Assembly: GCF_047948215.1 (NCBI RefSeq)
Contig: NC_134456.1
Location: 60,527,029 to 60,591,028 of the forward strand
Length of the DNA stretch: 64,000 nucleotides
Direction of reading: 5' to 3'
Source of the DNA: Lycorma delicatula
Lineage: Eukaryota > Arthropoda > Insecta > Hemiptera > Fulgoridae
The notes under the pieces are model-generated. The model was not told where the DNA came from. It worked only from the letters and a program-made list of their open reading frames with translations, and made no database searches. Positions 50,201 through 62,049 of the stretch are shown piece by piece (positions within the stretch are counted from its first letter, which is position 1; each line of letters starts with the position of its first letter). A program made the translations under genes and the position numbers.

Positions 50201-53200
50201 ACTTTGTACGAAAAGTTACGAGAAATTTTATTTATAAAAATTTTCTTCTAAACAGTTTGTAACTATACTATATACCAGTTTATTCTGTTTAAATAAATTG
50301 TAACATCAGTATAGAATTTAATCTTTTATTCATCATATGACATTAAAATCATATATCAAAACAGCGAGAACCATATATCTGTTTCCAACAAGGTAATTAA
50401 GTCAACGTTTCGAAAAAATGAGACTACTCGAAAAATGACGCTGTAAAATACGACACGCTCTTTATTTAAGCTTTACTGTTCACCTAATTATAGATTTATC
50501 TGGTTAAATATATGACTAAATCCATCCTCTAATTTCATTAAATATACCGGTAAAAAATTGGTTCAGTAATGCAGAGCGGTTCTTGAATTTTAAACGAACG
50601 TATGTACACATATGAAAATCTACACATAACAAAACCTTTGATATACATTTTGATAATCGATTATTTAAATGACGGAATATTTTATAAAAGGTATACTGAT
50701 TTAAGCTGTGCACAACAACCAGGTAAATTAAAATCACCTGAATTACTTAAAACGTAAAACGCTAAAATGATCCACAGAAGAACACTAGTATTAAAAATGT
50801 AATTTCACCTACAAACACCAAATCTGTAAACTATTAGATATACAACAAATAAATCTTGCAAATATCATCGCTTAAATAGCACATAAAATAAATAGTGAAA
50901 ATGGTTGGAATCGTTGTTTTGACCGTAAACAACAACTGAAGTTGTGTTTATGATCTCCATTGAATTTATCTAGTATGAATTAAACCAGTAAAATCCTTTT
51001 ATTAAAATTTATGTAAATTTAAATAAACTAAATTAAGAATTAAGTATAAATTTAGGACTAAATAAGAAAAAATAAATAGAAGATATATATATATATTAAA
51101 AAAAGTAGGCACAAGTGTAAGTAGCTCCCACCTAAAAAAAGGCAATTTTGTAGAAGATAAGTTTAATGCCAAAAACAATAATTACATAATAAATTAAAGA
51201 AATAAAAATAAGTTTAATAAATAAAAATAGATTTATTTTATCTAAATTACCACTAAGTTTCATTTCCGGTGTGAATTAACAATAATAAATAATTTTTTTA
51301 ACTTTTAATCTGACCTAACATTTTTTATTAAAAAAGCTCAAAATTATTCGGTCATGCATTGTAGTTTCCGTTTTAATAAGTAATGTCAGAAACGACTACT
51401 GTTTTTTAAAAGCTAATAATCTTTTCATTTTTTTTTTTTTTTTGACAGAAAAAAATCAACATAAATTCTATTACAATTAATAGGTTATTTAATAAAAAAA
51501 AAAAAATTAAGTGTACAATTTCTTTACGATAAGCGGATAAATGACTAAAGATGTACATAGATATTGTAAAAATGACAGAATTTTTTTTTTTAATTCAACT
51601 AATTTATCAAAAAAACGAAAAAGAATACACTCTAAATGATAAAATATTATTTTAAAATTTGCAAGTAAAAAATGTTACAAATCATATGTACGGATGTTGG
51701 TTAAATATTAAAAAAATCACTAAAAATTACTATATACGAAATATTAGTAGGAACGTTTTCTTTTCATGTTGCTATTGGAATAAAGGAGTGGTCTCCTTTC
51801 ATTTTCGATTACACGACTAATAATTCACTGCCACATCGATATTTGGTTCAGCACCCTGGAGTGCTTGTTGTGCGGCCTAAAGCAGAAAAACGTAGCTCGA
51901 CCATTTTTATTATATACAAGTAAACACACACACACACACACTTACATAATTTTATATTTGACCATAATCTTAAATGTTACTCGTAAAGTAGTACTTACAA
52001 ACCAAGATCGTCATCCTTGTAAAGATTTTGTTTTTAATTTCTCTTCAGGAAATTACTTTTATATAAGACTCAGCACCATATTTTTTAACTCTTTTCAACC
52101 TATCAGTGATTTAATTAAGAGTAATATTTTTCTTGGTTTGAATCATTTGCCTGGTTTGATGTAGTTTTTAATATATTAGATATAATATATTTAGATAAAT
52201 TAATTTATCTAATCTCTAATCTATTGACTATATTAATATATTAATCTCGAAAATATTTAATGTATCTTTTTTATATATTATAATAATTTTCATCTTTTCA
52301 TACAGTTCACCCATAATAGATTCTACCTCAAAGTTGTCTCTTTTTAAATTTGTATAAAACCCAACTTTCATTTCGTAATTTATTAAACCGCATTTGCGTA
52401 GACTTTAGAATTCACCTTAACTGCGTTAAGTATTTTTTTCTTTCTAGCTGGTCTACAATTGCTTATGTAAAACTCCCGATTTTTAATTTTGAAATTTATA
52501 TTGATACTATTATCTGTCTAAATGAATTTCTTTGTTTGTGCATATTGTTTATCTTCTAGAGTATTATTTCTCTCTTTATTTTTCGTTACCGGGTATAACA
52601 TTCATCTTTATTCGTACTTTAAAATTTATATTTAATTTTGAAAAATTGTATGAATTTTGAGAAACTGGAGAGTAAAGAATCTATATACATCCCCTGGTCG
52701 ACCATCACTTTTAATTTAGGAAATTGTTAAGCCCATAAAAGAACATTAAACTCACATAAAATGGATGCTTACATTTTAACATGCATGCCAATTACCAATG
52801 AAATTATCAGTGAATTAATTTCACAAAACTTCTATTTAGGGTAAAACTTGAACGTAATCGTGTATAAAAAAAATAATATAAATAAAATAAATGTTATTTA
52901 TATTTAGATTATTAGGCTGCGATCTACTGATACAATAAATTAGCAAAATAAAAAAAGAACTAGGTTTAATTTAAATTAACAAGCATTTAAAGAGATAGTT
53001 AATTTTTCCTTCATTTACAGAAAAAAAATGGGCATAAATGCTAATCTAGAAAACAATCAAGGAAATTGCAAGTTTATTTTTCAAAGAATAATAACAATAA
53101 TTCTAATAAAAATATATCCTTAATAAAAACGTAAAATTAAAAACTTTGAGTAATTTTAATTTTCTTCTTATTACCGAAAGTTTGTTGAAAGTGCAAAAAT

Positions 53201-54170
53201 TAAGACGAGCAAATTGTAAGCATAAACTAAAACATTTCATTCTCTGTGAAAAGGAAAACGCGTGTCCGGGGATTATAACATAGCCATACAAAGAAAGTTA
53301 ACTTTGTGATAAAAAAAGTTTTTTTTTTTACGTTATTCTTAGTTTGTTTTATAAAGGACAAGAACCTCTCCCCTGTGCTTTCAATTCTTTTACTACTTCC
53401 GCTAGTGCTGAAGTTTTGTAAACTGCAAATATAAATATCTAAGCTCCTATCTAATAAAGCTCTCTATCTACTAAGCAATTTTTCTTTATGTTGCCTAAAC
53501 ATGCGAAGCATCTTTTTTTATTATCAATTTTAAAATAAAAGTAAAACTATAAAAGCAACAATAATTATTGAATTTTCATGAGCAGTATGCTTTTTAAAGT
53601 TTGTTTTTCTTAAAGAAACTTTAATAGCATTTCTAACCACCTACTTTCATGAGCTGTTTTCTCGAATAATTAAAAAGAAACTACTTAGTGATTTTTCGGG
53701 GCCGTATAGGAAATTTAGAAATTTCGAAAATGGAAATAAGAAAAAACCAATCGATAATAAAAATCTGGCTTAAATTAACTAATAACGTTTTTCAATCATT
53801 TTTTCCCAATTAATCCCAGTAATAATGAAGCACTAAAAATTACAAAACAAAATTAATTGTACAACATAAAGGTACCGTTAATCGAATAACAAGAAACTGA
53901 TTATAAGTTATCTATAGGATCTAGTTTAACGGTTTATAAAGTAAGTTGAATTCTTGGAGCCCACACAATTTTAGGTTGGGATAAGGTTTATTTTAAGGAG
54001 GTTTAACCCTCAACTCAGCTGGCTCGTTACCTGGAGAGAAAGTAATTTGTTATAGTATATATTTACCCTTACCAACGCAAATCGTTGATTAGTATTATGT
54101 TGCTCTTACACTGAATAATGATATACAAATGATTTTGGATGGAATAGATTTTCATAATCTGTAGCGTGAT
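44252..54170. other. Long AT-rich non-coding stretch
   Basis: No gene is supported in about 10 kb. At 44640-44800 the minus strand has an acceptor-like TCTGCAG and a donor-like AAAG/GTATAT enclosing a hydrophobic reading (ISAVFILPFLLMDIF), on the same strand as the 44.1 kb frame, but that frame contains a stop before the donor. GC-richer patches at 46080-46210 and 46960-47080 are unassigned. A CT tract lies at 47590-47640, nine CA units at about 51926-51943, and a perfect 20-bp palindrome at 52192-52211. Confidence 0.45.
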
Positions 54171-54179
54171 AAGGTTTTC

Positions 54180-54935
54180 TTTCGGGTTGGGTTATTTGTC
54201 TAATTTTTTGCGATCACTCATTGGGACCGTTTTTCACCCTACATTCCTTACCGTATCCCTGATTATTTCCTCCCAGGTGGTTCTCAATTGTTTTTACTAA
54301 ACGTCCCCGTTAATTATGTTAATGAACTCTGCGTTTTTAGTATAAATGATTTGATAGGGTGGCTGTGCCTTTAGACTGAACCGGGGACACAGATAAGTGA
54401 AAGAAATAACGCTGACAAAAATTATTTTATTAAAATAATAAAAATTTCATATTTTCTTGAGGTTTTATTTTTGCGCTAACGCTTTTTAATATTAATTGCT
54501 AATCTTTTTGATTTTTATAATTTTTATACGTTCATACTACGTAGAACAACGTAATTACCTGGAATTTTAAACAATGAATTTCTTACAGCGCTAGAAAATT
54601 TCTCTTTGGCGAAACGAATTGAAATGTACTATCAACTTGATGGAGCAGCAACACATTTCACGAATGAAGTAAGACAATTCTCAGATGAAAAATTTATTGG
54701 TAAATGGAGTGGTCATACACGGCAGGTAAATTGACCACTTAAATCACCGGACCTTACTCCCTTACGTTACTGTTTACAGGAATGAATAAAATTCGAGTTA
54801 TATAAGCAAAAAGTAGAGACATATGATGAACTGATACCTCTCATTTTCAATGCTACCTTTCTTTTCAAGGAACATGAAGATAAAATTAGAAAAGATGAAG
54901 AAGTATTTTCGGACATTGGTTTTTCTCTATCTTAA
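54180..54935 (+). pseudogene. Mariner-like DDE transposase relic
   Basis: Transposases of this type cut and rejoin element ends using a DDE/D triad. One frame from about 54573 to a stop at 54933 reads NEFLTALENF, then IEMYYQLDGAATHFTNEVRQF, then, after a TGA at 54732, PLKSPDLTPLRYCLQE, and, after a second TGA, IKFELYKQKVETYDELI. The QxDGAxxHF and SPDLTPLxY blocks are hallmarks of the mariner-like DDE fold. The Asp of the first block is present; the third catalytic Asp expected in PLD(Y/F) is Arg here. About 300 bases upstream CDHSLGPFF (near 54207-54235) resembles the block that normally precedes this, so an insertion or decay separates them. The copy is inactive. Confidence 0.7.
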
Positions 54936-55175
54936 GCTCTAGAACCAGTTCCTGAATTATTTTCCTTTCCTCCTGAATCACCAAAACAAACGATGAATTT
55001 AAACAATTTCGCTAATCTAATGTTAACTTCGCGTTCCTTGATGAGAGCAGAAGTATTGAAAATGCAAGGGATTAGTTCATCATGTGCCAAGGTTTACGTG
55101 TATACTTCGTTCGCATTTTATACACTCCTGTAACCTAATGGAGTAGGGTTCGATGATCTGAATGACTAATTTACC

Positions 55176-55491
55176 TTTAACCCACCGGGTTGGTCTAGTG
55201 GTGAACGCGTCTTCCCAAATCAGCTGATTTGAAAGACGAGAGTTCCAGCGTTCAAGTCCTAGTAAAGCCAGTTATTTTTAAACGGATTTGAATACTAGAT
55301 CGTGGATACCGGTGTTCTTTGGTGGTTGGGTTTCAATTAACCACACATCTCAGGAGTGGTCGAACTGAGAATGTACAACGACTACACTTCATTTACACTC
55401 ATACATATCATCCTCTGAAGAATTATCTAAACGGTAGTTACCGGAGGTTAAACAGGAAAAAGAATAGAAAAGAAAACAGGAAAGAGAAAAG
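55176..55491 (+). repeat. tRNA-derived SINE (family B) with target-site duplication
   Basis: A complete-looking 316-bp SINE. The tRNA head has box A TGGTCTAGTGGTGAAC (55191-55206) and box B GCGTTCAAGTCC (55248-55259). A body follows with GGTGGTTGGGTTTCAATTAACC, and the 3' end is A/G-rich (about 55450-55490). Flanks carry TGACTAATTTACC (55163-55175) and TGACCAATTTACC (55492-55504), 12 of 13 identical, which fixes the ends and indicates LINE-mediated insertion. Boxes A and B would drive polymerase III transcription. It is a different family from the SINEs at 4.5, 18.3, 28.8 and 57.5 kb. A frame of 79 codons across it is incidental. Confidence 0.85.
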
Positions 55492-55549
55492 TGACCAATT
55501 TACCGGTTCTCTACGTCCAATCCATTTAATAATATATATATTAAACAAA

Positions 55550-56061
55550 TATAATTAATATACTCGTATTTATAGTGTCTCCTTTCTTGTCATTACTTTC
55601 TTCAGAATAATAATATAAAAACATTTTCATGACTATTATCTCAACTACCTTGGCGCCACTAGTAAAATATGTTCATTTACTTATACAAAGTTAAAAGTGA
55701 AATTTTCTTACTTAAATTAACAATAATTAGCCAACTCTTTGAAAATTTAAGTTACCAAAACCCAAAAATGAATTATAATTTTTTTGCTGTTAAAAAACAT
55801 GTTTCTTATCATTTTTTTTTACTGTTTAAAATAAAGTAGCAATTTATTTTTAGTTTTTGGGAACTTATATTTTTAAAGAGTTGGTTAATTATTGCTAATT
55901 TAAGTAAGAAAATTTCACTTTTAACTTTGTGTAAGTAAATGAACATATTTTACTAGTGGTGCCAAGGTAGTTGAGATAATAGTCATGAAAATGATTTTAT
56001 TTATTCTGAAGAAAGTAATGACAAGAAAGGAGGCACTATAAATACGAGTATATTAATTATA
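55550..56061. mobile_element. Foldback element with about 220-bp near-identical arms
   Basis: The left arm (55550-55774) and right arm (55840-56061) are reverse complements with only scattered differences, by eye about nine in ten bases or better, separated by about 65 bases. The ends are TATAATTAATATACTCG. It has no coding capacity. High arm identity means it is young or maintained by conversion. A transcript across it would fold into a long double-stranded hairpin. It sits only about 45 bases past the SINE's 3' duplication. A target-site duplication cannot be judged because both flanks are TA-rich. Confidence 0.85.
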
Positions 56062-57515
56062 TTAATATATTAGTATATATATATATAGCGACGGTGAGAG
56101 AGTAAAGTAATTTAAAAATAACAACATATTATAAAAATGTAATAATCTAATCAAAACTCTCACGTAATTAAACTTAAAATTTACTGAATAATTCAGATAA
56201 AAAATAGTATGGTATAAATTCGAAAAAACGCAATAAGGATTAACGTTTAGCCCCATATTGAAGTGCCAATTTCGTGTGTAGATGCTACAATTCTAAAGGG
56301 AATTATAAATCTTCAGACACTACATTGTCGTGATCCATTCAGCTGTTACTGTAGTCCAGTTCAGAACAAAAACATTCTTTCAACGAGCTTGAATTTAAGT
56401 CGAATGCAAACATCTAACCCAATTAATTTACATATCTGTTTTTGTGTATAATAATACGAACAATAAATTAGTAACGATAAGAAAAATAATTTTTATTAAT
56501 TTATGTTAAACAAATCCATTTATGAATAACGCGGATGTGAAAAAATCCCCGTGTAATAAAAGCCTACAGTTTTTTGATACGAAATTGGATTTTTATGTTC
56601 TTTGATAATAATGCCTTTTATTTTCAACAAAAAATGTATTATATTAGGCTATTTGGTAGTATCGTCTATGTGTGCATATTAGGTAAAACTAAATATTTCA
56701 CAGATATCTCGTGTTTTTTACAAATTAATTCGATACCGTATTAAAAAATTTCAAGTTTCTTAAAATATATATATAATGATAATAGTAAAAGATTTAGGCT
56801 TAATACAATAAAATTAGCATATATTTTAAAAAATGAATAAGAATTCATGCAGAACTATACAATTTTTTTTTTCAATTTTTTGAACCAATTCTTTATTTAC
56901 TAACAATTAATTACGTTTACAATACTTGAAAAACATAAACAAAATACAATTCAGCTACAATTTTATACGAAACTGAAAGCGGTTACTTTTACGTTAAAAC
57001 GCTTTTATCAGTTGCAAGAAAAATATATTCGTGTAATTTATTTCCCGAACTTGATTTAATTGAGTTTCACGAGGAATGAAAAATTCACTAAGATGTTTTT
57101 TTAGCAATAAAGAGAAATTTTCAAAATTCAAGAAAATAGTTAATTTTCTACGACCTACAATTAAAAAAAAGCTATGATTTTATATGTAAGAAAACAGATG
57201 TTACATACTTCATAATTAATTTGTTGAAAAAGAGAAACAATAAAGCTACTTGCTAACGTATGTAACAGGCTATCATTTAAAAACAATTTCTGTGTAACTG
57301 ATGTATGTTTTAATAACTGTAATAGTTAAATACAATAAAGTTACGAAGAACTTGTTAATAGACGTATTAGTCCTCTTTCTTTACATACACTCTTAATTTA
57401 AAAACGATGACTTTTTTATTAACTTATAATTTTCTTTAACTCTAAATATTTACGCATAAAATAGTGAAAATTAAAATGAAAATTTTAGATTTCTTAATCT
57501 TAAATGTAATTATTT
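56062..57515. other. AT-rich non-coding DNA
   Basis: No gene or structured repeat is supported. A patch at about 56240-56450 is slightly GC-richer and open in one plus frame, without recognisable content. Confidence 0.5.
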
Positions 57516-57525
57516 ATTTAAATAG

Positions 57526-57709
57526 TATTTTTTTTTTTTTTTTTTTGTTATGAAACAGCGGGCATCATTAGTAAGGTGGAAATTGGTAGCACATGAAAAG
57601 ATGTCAGGCCTGACCGGGATTCGAATCCGAAACCTCCACACGAAATGCCGAGGCGCTATCTACTCAGTCACGGAGGGCTGCAGTAGTAATTTTATTTTAA
57701 TGATTAATA
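57526..57709 (-). repeat. tRNA-derived SINE (family A), best-preserved copy
   Basis: Read on the minus strand, box A GTGACTGAGTAGATAGCGC (57653-57672 region) and box B GGATTCGAATCCC (57616-57628) are close to tRNA consensus and correctly spaced. The body continues with GGTCAGGCCTGACAT and ends CTAATGATGCCCGCTG, TTTCATAAC and a run of about 19 A residues (T run at 57527-57546 on the plus strand). The 10-mer ATTTAAATAG at 57516-57525 and 57710-57719 may be the target-site duplication. Polymerase III would transcribe it from the internal boxes. This copy defines the family to which the fragments at 4.5, 18.3 and 28.8 kb belong. Confidence 0.85.
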
Positions 57710-57892
57710 ATTTAAATAGATAATTTACATCTTTAAAAAATGTTAATATTGCGAATATAAAACAATAACGTTAGACTGTTACCAAAACGTAAAACAGCAT
57801 AGAGTTTTGTAAATTTCTATTGTTACAATTAAAATAACTTAGATTATAATTAATAATAAAAAATAAACCTTTAGGCTTAAATTATTTTATTT

Positions 57893-58020
57893 TACAATTA
57901 TTTTAAAAATAATAATGTATATTATTTTTAAAATAATTATGTATATTATTTTTAAAATAATAATGTATATTATTTGTAAAATAATAATATATAATATTTG
58001 TAAATAATAATATTTGTGAA
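57893..58020 (+). repeat. 24-bp AT-rich tandem repeat
   Basis: Units beginning GTATATTATTTTTAAAATAA start at 57917, 57941 and 57965, exactly 24 bases apart, with degenerate partial units on both sides. It is a local minisatellite and has no coding content. Confidence 0.8.
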
Positions 58021-59830
58021 ACTATTTATCACATTGCTATCGTATAGAATTGATTACCTTTAACAAGGCTTATACCTAAAAGTTACGGAAAAACGATTAA
58101 AAATTTTCCTTATATACTATAAGAAATTAAACAGTTTAAACAAACAATCGTAATAAATATTTAATAACTAATAAATAAGCTTGAATAATTATGAGGCTAA
58201 AATTCATTTGTACGCTGAAATGATTTAAAACCTTTTTTCCATATTATTTTCGCAAGGATCTTAGGAAGATATTTTAGTAAATTTTCTCCAGTTAACTTTA
58301 TAAAAAACTAAACGAAATTTTATATTTTTTTAAAAAACTGAAACTTGGCCTTACAGTTATGCGAATAAATTTTTATCCCCTCGGCTATTTTATCTTCAAT
58401 ATTACCTAATGTTAACTGCATTGCGTGAAGCAGGCGTGCTAAAATATATAGATTTTTATACTATTCTAATTCAATTTTACGATTATCAAATGTTTCAACA
58501 TGAAAATTCTGCTGGAACAGCCGATGAAAAGATGGAGAGACTGGTTTACATAAGACATCTTGTATTTGTGAAGAAGGAAAATTATTACACACATTCAAAC
58601 AATACCCGTATACTATTTCAGATATACTAGTTATTCAATAGGTAACTAACTATAACTTTAAATTAAAAGTTATTCTTGACATTTTTATTTAGAAACTTTG
58701 AATGTTGATACCGAACTTCGTACAACTGGTACAGAAACTATAAATATGAGTTATTTTATATTTTCTAATTGAGTACTATATTTAAAAAAATATTTAAGCC
58801 TAAGAAACAGAGTTATAGGAATTTCAAATAAAATAGCAAACTCTTATATCTTAAATATTTGTGTATGAAACGAATTCTAAGAACGAACATTACCAAATTT
58901 ATAACTTTTAATGTGTTGTAAAGTCGCATAAATTTTTGTGTTAAAATTTCACAATTAGTAATCGCGTTAGCAGAATTAAATTACATATTTCGAATGCTAA
59001 TATTTTGGTAACCTACAACCTAGCCAGCAGTGAGAACCGATATACTTTGTACCTCACGAACAAACGTACGCGCTCACCCGCGCACTCATACGCCTAAAGC
59101 AGGCAAACATTTACATATGTTCAAGGCGTACGTATCTGTTATATAGGGCTTTAAATGTTTGCGTGTCCCTATTTGTATTTTATTAGCATGTTGTTATCCG
59201 ACATTCACAGTGTGATATGTATAACGTGTGTTAATAAGATGTGATTTAGTATGTACAAGTTTTTATTACTTTAACTGATAATAAAAAGCCACAAAAATAG
59301 TCACGAAAATATAATGCTGAAAGTCAATAAAGCGATAGAACTCATGAATATTGAATAGAAGCCGATTTAATATCGATGTTCTTCGGTTATATTAACTGGT
59401 TATTGAAAACGATCGAATTGCGTGTCGTAAAACAGATTACAATTAGTTACAACCAGAGAGAGCCCCTCCAAATAATTTTAATTTATTTTAGTCTCCTATG
59501 TTTTATCTTTAAAATTGTAATTGTAAAAATTAGATTACATAATTAAATTTATCTTCCACTTCTAAAAAATACACATAACCATTATTTTATTTTTACTTTC
59601 TCAGCTATTATATTACTCAATAATATGAATGTATTGATTGCTATCGGTCAAATAATAGCCCTCCCAGTCTTTTTTTATTATTATTGTATTTCTTTTGTTT
59701 TAATAGAAAAAAATAAATAAAATCAAGACTATGTAAAACGGTTTAACCTAATAACATGAAATCTGGTACAATATCTTGTTCATTACAGGATAATTTCTTT
59801 TTTGAAGGATTAAGGAACAGGTAGCTAGAC

Positions 59831-59896
<66 letters not shown>

Positions 59897-60252
59897 TTAA
59901 AATTCCTGTGTATAATATATAGGAAAGGATTTTACATAAAATATTTTATTCTTTTTACTTCTACTCTTTTTTTAAATACGAATAGACCTTTCCATTAAAA
60001 TATATTAGATTCACAACCAGTGTAAAAGACAATCAGTTTTACCGAGAAAGAATTACAAACAATCGATAAGAAATAAAACATTTTTGAAACGGGTGCTAAG
60101 TAAAAATAAGTAAACTGTGCAGAGAACCAGTAATACAAATCAATAATACAAATTTGTATAATCATTTTATCTACTTTTTCCTGATAATTTTCTTAAATAT
60201 TTGCTGGAAATTATTGAATATCAGAATGACATTAGTTGATAAATCGATAAGC
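58021..60252. other. AT-rich non-coding DNA with one weak open frame
   Basis: A plus-strand frame at 58334-58630 is open for 98 codons, with an ATG at 58409 and a readable LTALREAGVLKYIDF segment. Length alone is not significant at this base composition and I recognise no family with confidence. A GC-richer patch at about 59030-59170 contains CAAACATTTA and its inverse TAAATGTTTG about 40 bases apart. A TA/TG microsatellite occupies 59831-59897. Confidence 0.4.
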
Positions 60253-60266
60253 TATAAAAATAAAAT

Positions 60267-60655
60267 GTATATTTATTTATTTTTTTATTTTTTATTATAA
60301 CGACACAACAACTTTACAACCTGTTCAGCAATATAATTAAACAATAAATAAATAAGATCTATTTGAACTAACAGTACTCACAGATCCAGTGGCAGATGAC
60401 TTAACGTTAACAACGAAACGAAATAGAAGAGGACTCAGTACAGCCAGACCATAAAGTCACCTAATTTAAACGATAAGGTAAACCAAGAATATTGTTCTTT
60501 AGCAATTTTGAAAAATCACTGATCGTGTTACCCAATAAATCGACGCCAAATAATTCGGGTGCCGATCCAAAAGATTTTTGTAGCGTAGGCTGACCAGAGA
60601 GATTTCCTGCAAACGGTTCGCAACTTAAGATCATTAATATGAGGCTATTGCTTTA
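60267..60655 (-). mobile_element. 5'-truncated Jockey-clade LINE copy
   Basis: A 389-bp minus-strand copy of the same family as the 36.9-40.9 kb element. The 3' end GAACAGGTTGTAAAGTTGTTG, then CGTTATAAT and an A-rich tail, matches the other copy's end base for base at most positions, and the words GAAGTCCTCTTC/GAGTCCTCTTC and TTGTTAAC are shared in the untranslated region. Both edges have TATAAAAATAAAAT (60253-60266 and 60656-60669), a perfect 14-base duplication that fits the inferred ends, although it is AT-rich. Only the extreme C-terminus of ORF2 and the 3' region were inserted. Confidence 0.8.
60474..60650 (-). pseudogene. Jockey ORF2 C-terminal fragment, frameshifted
   Basis: In one minus-strand frame: LQEISLVSLRYKNLLDRHPNYL; in another: FGVDLLGNTISDF and LLKNNILGLPYRLN followed by a stop. 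Together they match the end of the Jockey ORF2 at 40.6-40.74 kb (LRQEISLII, RYHNRLDLHPNYMGVNLLDN, MRNNILDLIYQFN). A frameshift after HPNY separates the two halves. The second frame alone is a 57-codon open frame starting at an ATG and looks like a small gene, but this comparison shows it is a retrotransposon tail. Confidence 0.8.
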
Positions 60656-60669
60656 TATAAAAATAAAAT

Positions 60670-62037
60670 ATCGATGAAAAATTTTGTAGAAAATATATAT
60701 TTAATTAGTTTTTGGAGTCAATGTTATTTTTTTGTTTAAAAAAATGTTCTACTAACGTAATTTGGGAAAACATTACAACGGGGACGTTATAATACAATTT
60801 TAACAAAAGATTTTGGATACCAGTCTGTTTGACAAAGAATAACGTTTAAAAAACGTTTAATAAATAGATGTAGATTGATTAATAAAATAAAAAAACTTTG
60901 GTATTCAATTGACATCAAAATTTTGTTACAGCTGAATCGAATTTGATGTTCATCGATCAGTTTGAAAATGATATAATCAGTTCTATTTATTAGTTCTTTA
61001 AAAGATTGAAGATTCCTTTATTAAAAAATAAGGTAATTAATTATAAATAAACGAACAATAAGGAGGAAACTTTTATATATAATTTATTGTTTAAAATAAA
61101 AAATTTTTATTTTTTTGCTGACACTCAAATCATATTTTTTTATTGTAATTAACATATGCATTTGTATGTCTTTACAAAACAAAAAAAATGATTTGAAATA
61201 AAACTTTGGATTTACTTCACTTAATCCTTCCTAAAATCTTAATGGATTTCATAACTTTATTATTATTTTGTATAACTTCTTTTTAATTAAAAAATACACC
61301 ATTTTTAAATACATGAAAAATAGTTTAGATCGCCGATGTGAACCTAAAATTTTTTTTAATGTTAATAATAGCTGGCATGTAACTTGAAATTATTAAAAAA
61401 TGTTTTTCTCTATTAGCATTTCGTTTTATTTGTTGTTATTAAGAAATTATTTTAAGTAACATTTTCTAAGCTCTTTTAGTCGTTTTTAATTTTTTAACGT
61501 TTAAAGCACATTTTATTAAAATTACATAATACTTAAAGTATACTCAGAAATTCTATTTTTATCGCTGAATAATTATTCTCATTTACTCATTAAGAATATT
61601 GGTTTGTAATTATAACGAATGAACAATTTCTGTCAACCTTTGCACGGAATATATCTTCTTTTTTTTTAATTAGGTTAATGGCAAACACCACGCTACTCCT
61701 TACCATGAAATAATTGTACTTAATTTACTCAGGATATATTTTATAAATGCTAAAACTTGAGAAAAAACATTAAATCCCGTAAAAAAAATCCCTTTCGGCA
61801 CGCCAGAAGGCGGAGATAGACTTCACCAGTGCTAAGAAGAGGATAAAAAAGATTTCCACCTTAAAGCTAAGAAAAAGTTCAAATTTACTCAATACAACAA
61901 TGGTTGCAGGTGAAAAAAAAGATTCACATGCAACGACAAGTTCCTTCTTCGTACAATTCCTGCAACATTTTGGCCATCCTTTGCTGTAAGGATTGATCAT
62001 ATAAAAAATTGTTGCAGACAAAAGATTTAGGTAATGT
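60670..62037. other. AT-rich non-coding DNA with one lysine-rich frame
   Basis: No gene is supported. At 61778-61990 a plus-strand frame is open for about 70 codons (SLSARQKAEIDFTSAKKRIKK near its start) in a slightly GC-richer patch and ends in a stop; it lacks an early ATG and a clear acceptor. I do not recognise it. Confidence 0.4.
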
Positions 62038-62049
62038 TTAGAGGACTAA

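Noticed and set aside
55319..55558. Plus-strand 79-codon frame
   Set aside because: It lies across the family B SINE and its A/G-rich tail.
57600..57680. A functional tRNA gene suggested by a good box A and box B
   Set aside because: Acceptor and anticodon stems do not pair as a tRNA should, and an A tail plus related copies show a SINE.
60474..60650. A 57-codon minus-strand frame that looked like the terminal exon of a host gene, with ATG, stop and A-rich 3' end
   Set aside because: Its protein and 3' sequence match the end of the Jockey element at 40.6-40.9 kb, so it is a truncated retrotransposon copy.
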